Origin: Pseudomonadota bacterium
GTDB lineage: Bacteria > Pseudomonadota > Alphaproteobacteria > Rhodobacterales > Rhodobacteraceae
Length of the DNA stretch: 64,000 nucleotides
Reading direction: 5' to 3'
Assembly (NCBI GenBank): GCA_963205235.1
Contig: CAUJIP010000073.1
Location: 1-64,000, forward strand
Positions 19,510-27,968 of the stretch are shown here, one piece after another. The position numbers and the translations under genes are program-made. Position 1 is the first letter of the stretch. Every line of letters begins with the position of its first letter. The notes under the pieces were generated by a model. It was not told the origin of the DNA and searched no databases. It worked only from the letters and a program-made list of their open reading frames with translations.

Positions 19510-20358
19510 TTATCCTTTGACCGCGCCCATGGTCATGCCTTTGATGAAGAAGCGCTGGAAGAAGAGAAAGACAAGAAGCGTGGGCAGGCTGGCGGCCAGC
19601 GACAGCGCGCCCTGCACGCCCCAGGCGACGGAATACTGGCCCTTGAGGTTGACGATGCCGATCATGATAGTCCGCTTGTCGTCGGACTGGGTGAAGATCA
19701 GCGGCCAGAGGAAGTCGTTCCAGATCCAGGTGAACTGAAGCGTGGCCAGCACTGCCAAAGCGGGCAGCGAAAGGGGCAGGACGACGCGGGTCAGCACCTG
19801 CCATTCGCTGGCACCCTCCATGATCGCGGCTTCGCGCAGCGCGTTCGGGACGGTGGCGAAGAAGTTGCGCATCATCAGGACGCAGATCGGGATGCCCAAA
19901 GCGGAGTGGACGATGATCACGGGCCAGAGCGTGTCGATCAGCCCCATGCCGTTGAAAAGACGGAAGAGCGGGACCAGGATCACCTGCGGCGGAAAGAACA
20001 TGCCCGCGACGATCACCAGGAACAGGGCGTTCGAGCCCCGGAACGGCAGTTTGGCGAAGACATAGCCGGCAAGGGCACCCAGCGTGATCGAGACAGCGGT
20101 AGCGGGCACAGTGACCAGCAGCGTGTTCAGGAAATATTGGTGGACGGCAGGGCTGCCCAGGACCTCGGCGAAGTTGCCAAGGTAGAGGCTCGCGGGAAGC
20201 GACCAGAGCTCTCCCATCGAAATCTCGCGCGTGGTCTTGATCGAGGAGAGGAGCACCCCGACCGTGGGCAGAAGGAACAGCACCGCCAGCACGCAGAGTA
20301 CGGTGAAGATCGTCGCGGACCAGGGGTTGAAGCGGGTGGCGGGCAAGGTGTCAGCCAT
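19510..20358 (-). CDS. CUT1 sugar ABC importer, MalG-type permease
   Basis: 282 residues with six predicted membrane helices. The EAA loop is recognisable (R-E-A-A-I-M-E-G-A-S-E-W-Q near the middle), where the ATPase docks. It overlaps the other permease gene by 8 bases and ends just before the ATPase gene. Second transmembrane half of the importer; substrate unknown. Confidence 0.9.
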   Translation of the reverse strand: MADTLPATRFNPWSATIFTVLCVLAVLFLLPTVGVLLSSIKTTREISMGELWSLPASLYLGNFAEVLGSPAVHQYFLNTLLVTVPATAVSITLGALAGYVFAKLPFRGSNALFLVIVAGMFFPPQVILVPLFRLFNGMGLIDTLWPVIIVHSALGIPICVLMMRNFFATVPNALREAAIMEGASEWQVLTRVVLPLSLPALAVLATLQFTWIWNDFLWPLIFTQSDDKRTIMIGIVNLKGQYSVAWGVQGALSLAASLPTLLVFLFFQRFFIKGMTMGAVKG

Positions 20359-21232
20359 AGATCCGGTCCACCTTGCGCAACTGGCGGAAGTAAAGCCCGA
20401 TGATCGCCAGCGCGATCAGGAACAGCACCACCGAGATCGCCGAACCGTAGCCCATCAGGTATTTCTTGAAGCTTTCGTTATACATGTGCATGGCCAGCGT
20501 ATCCGACGAATTGAACGGCCCGCCGCCGGTCATGATGTAAAGAATGTCGAACCCTTTCAGCGAGTTGATGACGGACAGAGCGATGACGACCACCGTCGAC
20601 GGCGCCAGAAGCGGCAGCACCACCCGGCGGAAGCGTTGCCAGGGTGAGGCACCTTCGATCTCGCAGACCTCCAGAAGGTCGCCGGGAATAGCGGTCAGGC
20701 CCGCGAGGTAGATCACCATCGACAGGCCCGTCTGTTGCCAGGACCAGGCGACGATCACCGACCAAAGCGCGCTGTCCGGCTTGGCAAGCCAGGCATATTT
20801 GAACTTTTCTCCCGAGACCTGGGCGATGATCGTGTTCAGCAGGCCCCAGTCCGGCTGGTAGATCCAGGTCCAGATCTGGCCGACGATCACCGCAGACAGG
20901 CAGATCGGCAGGTAGAAGATGCTTTTGAACACCCGCGCGCCGGTCACGCGGGAATCCAGCAGCAGCGCCAGCATCAGGCCAAGCGCCGTGGGCAGCACGA
21001 TGGCCGCGACCATCCAGATCGTCGTGTTGATCGCGGCCTGCAGGAACAGCCGGTCGGTGGCGATCTTGGCGAAGTTGTCGAAGCCGACGAAGCTGTAGTC
21101 CGGATCGAACCCGTTCCAGTTCGTGAAGCTGTAGTAGAACGAGCTGAACAGCGGCCAGACCACGAACAGCCCGAACACCGCCAGCGGCAGGGACAGAAGC
21201 GCTATGCGCCAGAAGCGGTTGTGCTGTTCCAT
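20351..21232 (-). CDS. CUT1 sugar ABC importer, MalF/UgpA-type permease
   Basis: 293 residues with six predicted membrane helices. The periplasmic region after helix 1 carries F-T-N-W-N-G-F as in UgpA-like permeases, and an EAA-type loop (C-E-I-E-G-A-S-P-W-Q-R-F) is present. First of two overlapping permease genes, 59 bases after the binding-protein stop. Confidence 0.9.
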   Translation of the reverse strand: MEQHNRFWRIALLSLPLAVFGLFVVWPLFSSFYYSFTNWNGFDPDYSFVGFDNFAKIATDRLFLQAAINTTIWMVAAIVLPTALGLMLALLLDSRVTGARVFKSIFYLPICLSAVIVGQIWTWIYQPDWGLLNTIIAQVSGEKFKYAWLAKPDSALWSVIVAWSWQQTGLSMVIYLAGLTAIPGDLLEVCEIEGASPWQRFRRVVLPLLAPSTVVVIALSVINSLKGFDILYIMTGGGPFNSSDTLAMHMYNESFKKYLMGYGSAISVVLFLIALAIIGLYFRQLRKVDRIYG

Positions 21233-21291
21233 CTGTCCTGCGTCCTGCGGTCAGCCCGGGCCGCCAAGATCAGGGCGGCCCGGAGCATGCG

Positions 21292-22563
21292 TCATTCCTT
21301 GAACGCGGCCTCGGCGTCCGTCGCCACCTGTGCCAGGATGGCCTCGGCTTGCGAAGGGTCGTCGATGAAGCGGGTGAACATTGACAAGCCCACTTCCGCC
21401 ACCGGAGGCGGCGTCGCGAGGTCATAATTGAAGGCGAAGGCCTCAGCAGCGGCTACGGTCGCGGCGGCCTTCTGCATGACCGCGTTGTAGCTGGCCGGGT
21501 CCACGTTGACGTTGGCCGACAAGGCACCTTGGGCATTCGCCCAGGCCGCCTGAACGCCCGCGTCCGAGACCATGAAGGACAGGAACTGCTCGGCCCCGGC
21601 CACGTTCGCGGCATTGGCGGCGATCACCAACCCATCGACCGGGCCAACGGCTGCGTTCGGCACGCCGTCCGTGACCTTCGGGAACTCGAAGAAGTCGTAG
21701 TCCTGACCGGGAACCAGCCCGTTGCCGTTCCAGTAGCCGGTGATCCAGGTGCCCATCAGCGTCATCGCCGCCTCGCCGCGCGCCACCTTGTCCGAGGCAT
21801 CGGTCCAGTCGTCTGCATTGGCGTTCTCGACGAAGTAGCCCTTGTCGAACAGGTCCTTCCACATCGCCAGCGCCGCCGCGACCTCGGCGTCGGAATACTT
21901 CGCCTCGCCCGACATCAGCTTGGCGCGGTAGTCCGGCCCGGCGGTGCGGAGCAGCAAGTAGTCGAACCAGAACTGCGCCGGCCAGCGGTTCTTGGACCCA
22001 AGCGTGATGGGGGCAATGCCCTTGCCTTTCAGCGTCTCGCAAAGTGCGAGGAACTCGTCCCAGGTCGCGGGTGGTGCGGTCATGCCCGCGTCGGCCAAGA
22101 CCTTCACGTTGTAGAACATGCCGGCGTAGTGATAGTTGAACGGCACCAGATAACGCTTGCCGTTGTACAGCGTGGCGCTGTCGGCCACGGGCTTGGCGAT
22201 CACCGCGTCAAGGCCGTTCGCGGCCCACATCTCGTCAATCGGATGCAGGGCGTTCGAATCGACGATGAACTGCACCCGCGCCCCGGCCCAATAGCTGAAC
22301 ACGTCGGGCAGGCTGTTGCCTGCAGCGCGGACCAGGATGTCGGTCTTGAAGTCCTCGTGCCCGACCGGGCTTTCCTTCATGGCGATTCCGGTCGCCTCGG
22401 TGAACTTCGCCACCTGCTCGTTGAAGGCCTTCAGGCCCAGTTCGCCGGTGAAATAGTGGCTGATCGTCACCTCGCCCGACTGCGCCCAGGCCATGCGGCC
22501 CATGCCCAGCATCGGGATCGCCAGCGACCCCATCAACACGCCGCGCCGACTGATCTCTGTCAT
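21292..22563 (-). CDS. ABC extracellular solute-binding protein (family 1, Tat signal)
   Basis: 423 residues. I chose ATG at 22563, which has a strong GGGAGGAAG ribosome binding site; upstream ATGs in the frame lack one. The N-terminus is a twin-arginine signal (S-R-R-G-V-L-M-G, then a hydrophobic stretch ending A-W-A-Q). The mature part resembles family-1 carbohydrate-binding proteins of the UgpB/MalE group. It should capture a sugar or polyol in the periplasm for the two permeases that follow. Divergent from the iclR-type gene across a palindromic operator. Confidence 0.88.
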   Translation of the reverse strand: MTEISRRGVLMGSLAIPMLGMGRMAWAQSGEVTISHYFTGELGLKAFNEQVAKFTEATGIAMKESPVGHEDFKTDILVRAAGNSLPDVFSYWAGARVQFIVDSNALHPIDEMWAANGLDAVIAKPVADSATLYNGKRYLVPFNYHYAGMFYNVKVLADAGMTAPPATWDEFLALCETLKGKGIAPITLGSKNRWPAQFWFDYLLLRTAGPDYRAKLMSGEAKYSDAEVAAALAMWKDLFDKGYFVENANADDWTDASDKVARGEAAMTLMGTWITGYWNGNGLVPGQDYDFFEFPKVTDGVPNAAVGPVDGLVIAANAANVAGAEQFLSFMVSDAGVQAAWANAQGALSANVNVDPASYNAVMQKAAATVAAAEAFAFNYDLATPPPVAEVGLSMFTRFIDDPSQAEAILAQVATDAEAAFKE

Positions 22564-22714
22564 CTCTTCCTCCCAAGAAGTTGTCATATGCGGCACTTTA
22601 TTCCGCCGTCTGCTCCGTTGATTGCGAAGAATTGCCGCCATGTCAACAAAAAGTGTTGCATAGCACGCCAGAATGCGAGAAATAGCGGTAACGGGAATGC
22701 GAAGCAGAGGAAAG

Positions 22715-22751
22715 TTGCGCTATGTCAAACTATCAGTTTAGCATAGCGCAA
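22715..22751. promoter_or_regulatory. 37-bp palindromic operator between divergent operons
   Basis: Outer arms TTGCGCTATG and CATAGCGCAA are perfect inverted copies, and inner arms AAACT/AGTTT continue the dyad, giving a nearly complete 37-bp palindrome. It lies between the importer operon and the IclR-type regulator, whose proposed ATG is 31 bases beyond it. IclR-family proteins bind palindromes of this kind next to their own gene, so this is probably the binding site controlling both operons. Confidence 0.75.
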
Positions 22752-22781
22752 ATTCAGCCCCACCCGATCGGAGCCCGCCCC

Positions 22782-23525
22782 ATGCGCCTGCTGCAATCCC
22801 TGTCCCGCGGCCTTGAGGCCCTGACCTACATGTCCGCCCAGCCCGGCCCCGTCCGGCTGACCGACGTGGCCGAGGCGCTGGGGGTCGACAAGTCGAACGC
22901 GGCGCATCTGCTCAAGACACTGGTGGCGATGGGCTATGCGGTCCAGGATGACAGCCGCCGCTATCGGCCCAGTGACAAGCTGGCGGCCCGCGCGCGGACT
23001 GAACACACCCTGGAAGAGATCGTCGCCGTCAAGGAAGCGTGGCGCGCCACGCTGGAGGCGCTGGTGGCCGAGACCGGCGAATGCGCCCACCTGGCGGTGC
23101 TGGTCGGCCCGCGGGTCTGGTATATCGACAAGGTCGACAGCCCCCTGCCGCTGAAGGTGGATCACCCGATCGGCGCGCTGTCGCCTTTGCATTGCACGGC
23201 TTTGGGCAAGGCCTTCCTGAGCTTCGGGGCGGCGCAATTGCCCGAGGAGCAACCGGCCTTCACGCCCCGCACGCTGACCACCCGACGGGCGCTGACCGAA
23301 GAGCTCGAACGGACGCGCGCCCGGGGCTATTCGATCGACGACGAGGAATTCGCCCCGGGCATCCGCTGTGTTGCCCGGCCGATCTATGACGCAGACGGGG
23401 CGATGATCGCCGCCATTGGCGTCTCGGGCCCCTCGGTCCGGGTCACCGACGCCCGCTTGCACGAACTTGGCCGCATCGTGGCCGCCGCCGGAGAGGGCGG
23501 CTTGCAGAAGGAACCACCCCAATGA
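22782..23525 (+). CDS. IclR-family transcriptional regulator
   Basis: 247 residues. An N-terminal winged helix-turn-helix (V-R-L-T-D-V-A-E-A-L-G-V-D-K-S-N-A-A-H-L) is followed by an IclR effector-binding domain (L-H-C-T-A-L-G-K-A-F-L, G-I-R-C-V-A-R-P-I-Y). I chose ATG 22782 because IclR proteins usually begin just before the HTH and the alternative ATG at 22722 lies inside the palindromic operator. It ends in an ATGA overlap with the oxidoreductase gene. Likely regulates its own operon and the divergent importer in response to the substrate or an intermediate. Confidence 0.88.
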   Translation: MRLLQSLSRGLEALTYMSAQPGPVRLTDVAEALGVDKSNAAHLLKTLVAMGYAVQDDSRRYRPSDKLAARARTEHTLEEIVAVKEAWRATLEALVAETGECAHLAVLVGPRVWYIDKVDSPLPLKVDHPIGALSPLHCTALGKAFLSFGAAQLPEEQPAFTPRTLTTRRALTEELERTRARGYSIDDEEFAPGIRCVARPIYDADGAMIAAIGVSGPSVRVTDARLHELGRIVAAAGEGGLQKEPPQ

Positions 23526-24592
23526 CCACCTCGCCGCTGCGTGTCGGACTGATCGGCACGGGCCGGATCTCGGACCTGCACGCCATCGAATATCTGCAGA
23601 ACCCCGACGCGCGGATAGTCGCGCTCTGCGACCGCGACACGGCCCAGGCCCGGGCGAAGGCGGCGGCCTGGTGCATCCCCGAGGTGGCGATTGACGACGA
23701 CATTGACGCCTTCCTCGCCCGTCCCGACCTTGACCTCGTGGAAATCCTCCTGCCGCACCACCTGCACCTGCCCGTGGCGCTCAAGGCCATGGCGGCGGGC
23801 AAGATCATAAGCCTGCAAAAGCCGATGTGCCTGAACCTGGACGAAGCCGACCAGCTGGTCGCGGCGGCAGAGGCGCATGACCGCCCGGTGAAGATCTTCG
23901 AGAACTTCATCTTCTACCCCCCGGTGATGAAGGCCCGCGCGCTGATCGACGCAGGCGCCATCGGCACGCCCTTGTCGATCCGCATTAAGTCGAACCCCGC
24001 CCGCAGCGCCACCGCCTGGGACGTGCCCGCCGCCGCCAACGCCTGGCGGCAGGAGAAGGGCCACGCTGGCGGCGGGCCGCTGGTCTTTGACGACGGCCAC
24101 CACAAGTTCGCGCTAGCCTGGCATTTCATGGGCAACCCCGAAGAGGTCCACGCCTTCATCGGCGATTGCGAAGGGCCCGGCGGCATCCGTTTCGACGCGC
24201 AGTCCATGGTGTCGTTCCGTTTCCCCGGCAACCGGGTCGGCAACCTGGAGATCGTCTATTCGCCCGAAATGGAGCTGATGACCCAGCACTATGCCCAGGA
24301 CGACCGGGTGGAAATCACCGGCACCGCAGGGGTGATCTTCATCAACGGCGGGCACGGGCGGCTGGGGGCGACGCCTCCGGTGACCCTCTATCGCGACGGG
24401 GCACTGACCACCTATGACGTGCCGAACGGCTGGGAACACAGCTTCATCCAGTCCACCCGCCACTACATCAACGCCCTGAAGACCGGGGGTGCCCCGGTCC
24501 TGACCGCCGCCGAGGGGCGGCAGGTCCTGCGTTTTGCCTTGGCCGCCGAACAGTCCGCCCGCGAAGGCCGGACGATCCGGCTGGACGGCTGA
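23522..24592 (+). CDS. Gfo/Idh/MocA-family oxidoreductase
   Basis: 356 residues. The N-terminal Rossmann fold shows G-L-I-G-T-G-R-I-S-D-L-H; the family's E-K-P motif reads Q-K-P here, keeping the Lys that contacts nicotinamide and substrate. The C-terminal alpha/beta domain includes G-G-G-P-L-V-F-D-D-G-H-H-K, with His residues where the family places its catalytic pair. Such enzymes oxidise or reduce sugars or inositols with NAD(P). In this operon it probably performs the first dehydrogenation of the imported compound. Confidence 0.85.
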   Translation: MTTSPLRVGLIGTGRISDLHAIEYLQNPDARIVALCDRDTAQARAKAAAWCIPEVAIDDDIDAFLARPDLDLVEILLPHHLHLPVALKAMAAGKIISLQKPMCLNLDEADQLVAAAEAHDRPVKIFENFIFYPPVMKARALIDAGAIGTPLSIRIKSNPARSATAWDVPAAANAWRQEKGHAGGGPLVFDDGHHKFALAWHFMGNPEEVHAFIGDCEGPGGIRFDAQSMVSFRFPGNRVGNLEIVYSPEMELMTQHYAQDDRVEITGTAGVIFINGGHGRLGATPPVTLYRDGALTTYDVPNGWEHSFIQSTRHYINALKTGGAPVLTAAEGRQVLRFALAAEQSAREGRTIRLDG

Positions 24593-24606
24593 CGGTGAGG
24601 CGGGAC

Positions 24607-26499
24607 ATGCAGGCTGCACCCAATCGCTTTGCCGACCTTGCCACCCCCGCCGACCGCGCGCGGTTTCTGGCACGGGCCGGCGGCTTGCAGGCCCTTCTGG
24701 CGGAGGAAGGCGGGGGAAGCCTCGTCACACTGCCCCTGGTCGAGGCGCTGGTCCTTGGCCTGATGCGGCAGGGCGTGACCAAGTATCTGGCGATCTTTGG
24801 CCACGGCTCCACCGCGCTGGCCGACGTGCTGCGGGTCTATGAGGCGGCGGGTTTGGTGCGCTGCTGGCAGTTCCGCAACGAGGTGGAAATGGCCCATGCC
24901 GCCACCGCGCTGTCCTGGGTCTACGGCGAGGTCCCGACGGTCGTCACCTCGATCGGGCCGGGTGCCTTGCAGGCGATGGCGGCCTCGCTGGCGGCAAGCT
25001 CGAACGGGGTCGGCGTCTATCACCTGTACGGCGACGAGACGACGCACGGCGAAGGCTACAACATGCAGCAAGTGCCGAAACCGGCACAGGGGGTCTTTTC
25101 CCAGATCACCTCGCTGATGGGGGCTGCCTATACGCTGCACAGCCCGGGCTCCTTACGCGATGGATTGCGGAAGGGTGCATCTTCCGTGTTCCATCCCTGG
25201 CGGCCCGGGCCCTTTTACCTGAACCTGCCGCTGAACACCCAGGAAGCGCCGGTCACGCTGCGGCTGGACGCCCTGCCAGAGCGTCCGTCATTCCCGACCC
25301 TTGCCCCCGCCGACGACAGCGCCTTGACCGAGGCGGCGCGGTTGATTGCCGGGGCCGGGCGGGTGGCGATCAAGGCGGGCGGCGGGTCACGCAATGCCGC
25401 TGATGCCGTCCGACGGCTGGCCGAAGCTTCGGGCGCGGCCGTGGTGCTGTCGCCCGGATCGGTTGGGGTCATGCCCGACGCCCATCCCCAGAACCTGCAT
25501 GTCGGCGGCTCGAAGGGGTCGATCAGCGGCAATTGGGCGATGGAGGAGGCCGAGCTTCTGGTGGTCATCGGCAGCCGCGCGGTTTGTCAGGCGGATTGTT
25601 CCGGCATCGGCTGGCCGAAGGTGCGGCAGGTGGTGAACCTGAACGCCGACCCGGTGGACGTGCAGCATTACAACGCGACCCTGGCCCTGCCGGGAGACGC
25701 GGCGGTGGTGGCAGACCGGTTGGCCGCCATCCTGGAGGGCATGGAGACCACCCCCGCGAAGGCCCGCTGGCTCGCGGCAGCGGCGGCAAAGAAGGGGGAA
25801 TGGCTGGCATTCCGGGCGGAGCGGGCTGCTGGTCCCACATTGGCCGACCCGTTCTGGCCGCGCCCGGTGATGACGCAGCCGCAGGCCATCGCTGCTGCCG
25901 ATTCCTGGTGTCGCCAGGCAGGTGTGCTGAAATTCTTCGATGCCGGTGACGTACAGGCCAACGGCTTCCAGCTGGTGCAGGACGACGCGCCCTTCCAGAC
26001 CTTCACCGAAAGCGGCGCCTCCTACATGGGCTTCGCCGTCTCGGCCTTGCTGTCGCAGGGGCTGGCGGAAAAGGGGCGCTACGGTGTGGCCTTCACCGGC
26101 GACGGGTCCTTCATGATGAACCCTCAGGTCCTGATCGACGCGGTGGCGCATGGTGTCCACGGCACGATCCTGCTGTTCGACAACCGCCGGATGGCTGCGA
26201 TCTCCAGCTTGCAAGAGGCGCAATACGGCGTGAACTGGCGCACCCATGACGGGGTGGAGGTCGACTACCTCTCCCTCGCCCGCGCGGTGAAAGGTGTTCA
26301 GGCCTTCGACGGCGGCACTTCGCCCGGCGAACTGACCGCCGCCTTGACACAAGCGCAGGCGCATCGGGGCCTGAGCCTTGTGCATGTCCCGGTCTACTTC
26401 GGCCCGGTCCCGGCTGGCGGGATGGGGGCCTACGGGCAGTGGAACGTGGGCAACTGGTGTCAGGCCGTTCAGGCCCGCTACGCCGAAACCCTGATCTGA
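24607..26499 (+). CDS. ThDP-dependent enzyme, IolD-like
   Basis: 630 residues with the three-domain layout of ThDP enzymes: a catalytic Glu in F-R-N-E-V-E-M-A-H near the N-terminus, a central domain, and the C-terminal cofactor motif G-D-G-S ending D-N. The size and the L-L-F-D-N-R-R-M and S-S-L-Q-E-A-Q-Y segments are closest to IolD, which hydrolytically opens the ring of trihydroxycyclohexanedione in inositol breakdown; acetolactate-synthase-like proteins are shorter. I chose ATG 24607 (GTGAGGCGGG before it) over the GTG at 24595. The substrate could be an oxidised cyclitol or a diketo sugar; that is inference. Confidence 0.75.
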   Translation: MQAAPNRFADLATPADRARFLARAGGLQALLAEEGGGSLVTLPLVEALVLGLMRQGVTKYLAIFGHGSTALADVLRVYEAAGLVRCWQFRNEVEMAHAATALSWVYGEVPTVVTSIGPGALQAMAASLAASSNGVGVYHLYGDETTHGEGYNMQQVPKPAQGVFSQITSLMGAAYTLHSPGSLRDGLRKGASSVFHPWRPGPFYLNLPLNTQEAPVTLRLDALPERPSFPTLAPADDSALTEAARLIAGAGRVAIKAGGGSRNAADAVRRLAEASGAAVVLSPGSVGVMPDAHPQNLHVGGSKGSISGNWAMEEAELLVVIGSRAVCQADCSGIGWPKVRQVVNLNADPVDVQHYNATLALPGDAAVVADRLAAILEGMETTPAKARWLAAAAAKKGEWLAFRAERAAGPTLADPFWPRPVMTQPQAIAAADSWCRQAGVLKFFDAGDVQANGFQLVQDDAPFQTFTESGASYMGFAVSALLSQGLAEKGRYGVAFTGDGSFMMNPQVLIDAVAHGVHGTILLFDNRRMAAISSLQEAQYGVNWRTHDGVEVDYLSLARAVKGVQAFDGGTSPGELTAALTQAQAHRGLSLVHVPVYFGPVPAGGMGAYGQWNVGNWCQAVQARYAETLI

Positions 26500-26510
26500 C
26501 GGAGCGCGAC

Positions 26511-27956
26511 ATGTATTCTGCACAGGGGCTTTTCATTGCGGGCGGGTGGCGCGCCGCCTCGGACGGCGCGACGATGCCGGTGCACAGCCCGGTGACCGAG
26601 GCGGTGATCGGCACGATCCCCGTCGCGACCGAGGCGGATCAGGACGCAGCCCTTGCCGCCGCAACGCACAGCTTTCCGACCTGGGCTGCCACGCCCGCCT
26701 GGGACCGCGCCACGATCCTTCGGCGCGCGGCGGACCACTTGCGCGCCCGGGCCGATACGCTGGCCCGCGTGATGTCGACCGAAATCGGCAAGCCTCTGGC
26801 CGAGGCGCGGGCCGAGGTGATGGCATCGGCCGACCAGTTCGAATGGCAGGGCGAGGAAGCCAAGCGGATCTACGGCCAGACCATTCCGGGCCGGAACCCG
26901 CACGAACGCCTGTCGGTCAGCTATCAGCCCATCGGCCCCTGCCTGGCCCTGTCGGCCTGGAACTTCCCGATGCTCCTGCCCGCCCGCAAGATCGCCGCCG
27001 CGCTGGCCGCCGGATGCAGCGTCATCGCCCGCCCCGCCAGCGAGGCCCCGGGCAGCTGCTTTGCGCTGGCCGACGCGCTGGTGGCTGCGGGTCTGCCCGC
27101 AGGCGTCCTGTCGATCCTGACCGGCCCCGCCGTGCCGATGGTGGAACGGCTGATCCGCTCGCCAGTCATCCGCAAAGTCTCGCTGACCGGGTCGGTGCCG
27201 GTGGGCAAACAAGTGCTGCAGATCTCGGCGGATGACGTTAAGAAAGTGACGATGGAGCTGGGCGGCCACGCGCCGGTGATCGTGCATGCCGACACTGATC
27301 CTGTGGCTGCGGCGCGGAAGCTGGCCGGGACCAAGTTCCGCAACTGCGGGCAGGTCTGCATCTCGCCATCGCGCTTTTATGTCCACCGCTCGATCCTTCC
27401 GGCCTTCGAGGCGGCCTTTGCCGAAGTCGCCCAAGCCATCCGTCCCGGCGACGGGCTGGACCCGGCCACGACGATGGGCCCGATGATCCGCGCCCGCGCG
27501 GTCAACGCCGCGCTGGACCTGATCGCCGACGGCCGGGACAAGGGCGCGCGTCTCCTGGCCGGAGGCAGCCGTCCGGCCCACCTGAACCGGGGTCACTTCC
27601 TGGAACCCACCGTCCTGGCGGATGTCCCCGACACCGCCCGGATCATGCGCGAGGAACCCTTCGCCCCCGTCGCCCCCATCGCTGCGTGGGACGACTTCGA
27701 CGACGTGATCGCCCGCGCCAACGCCACCGAGTTCGGCCTTGCTGCCTATGTCTTCACCGAAAACGCTGCCCTTGCCGCCCGCACCGCCGAGGCACTTGAG
27801 GCGGGGATGGTCGGCATCAACGAAACACTCCTGGCCACCGCCGAAGCCCCCTTCGGCGGCACCAAGCAATCCGGCTTCGGGCGCGAGGGGGGCAGCTTGG
27901 GGATCCTCGACTATCTGACTCCGAAATACACCCGCCACCGCCTGAGCCTTGCCTGA
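26511..27956 (+). CDS. NAD(P)-dependent aldehyde dehydrogenase (semialdehyde type)
   Basis: 481 residues from ATG 26511 with GGAG upstream. ALDH hallmarks: L-S-A-W-N-F-P with the catalytic Asn, T-G-S-V-P-V-G cofactor loop, M-E-L-G-G-H with the general-base Glu, and F-R-N-C-G-Q-V-C with the nucleophile Cys. It resembles succinate or 2-oxoglutarate semialdehyde dehydrogenases (GabD group). Sits 11 bases after the IolD-like gene, so it probably oxidises an aldehyde made in the same pathway. Confidence 0.85.
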   Translation: MYSAQGLFIAGGWRAASDGATMPVHSPVTEAVIGTIPVATEADQDAALAAATHSFPTWAATPAWDRATILRRAADHLRARADTLARVMSTEIGKPLAEARAEVMASADQFEWQGEEAKRIYGQTIPGRNPHERLSVSYQPIGPCLALSAWNFPMLLPARKIAAALAAGCSVIARPASEAPGSCFALADALVAAGLPAGVLSILTGPAVPMVERLIRSPVIRKVSLTGSVPVGKQVLQISADDVKKVTMELGGHAPVIVHADTDPVAAARKLAGTKFRNCGQVCISPSRFYVHRSILPAFEAAFAEVAQAIRPGDGLDPATTMGPMIRARAVNAALDLIADGRDKGARLLAGGSRPAHLNRGHFLEPTVLADVPDTARIMREEPFAPVAPIAAWDDFDDVIARANATEFGLAAYVFTENAALAARTAEALEAGMVGINETLLATAEAPFGGTKQSGFGREGGSLGILDYLTPKYTRHRLSLA

Positions 27957-27968
27957 AAGGACCGGACC

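Noticed and set aside
22722-22781. Earlier start of the IclR-family gene
   Set aside because: This ATG lies inside the palindromic operator and would add 20 residues before the normal family start; no ribosome binding site.
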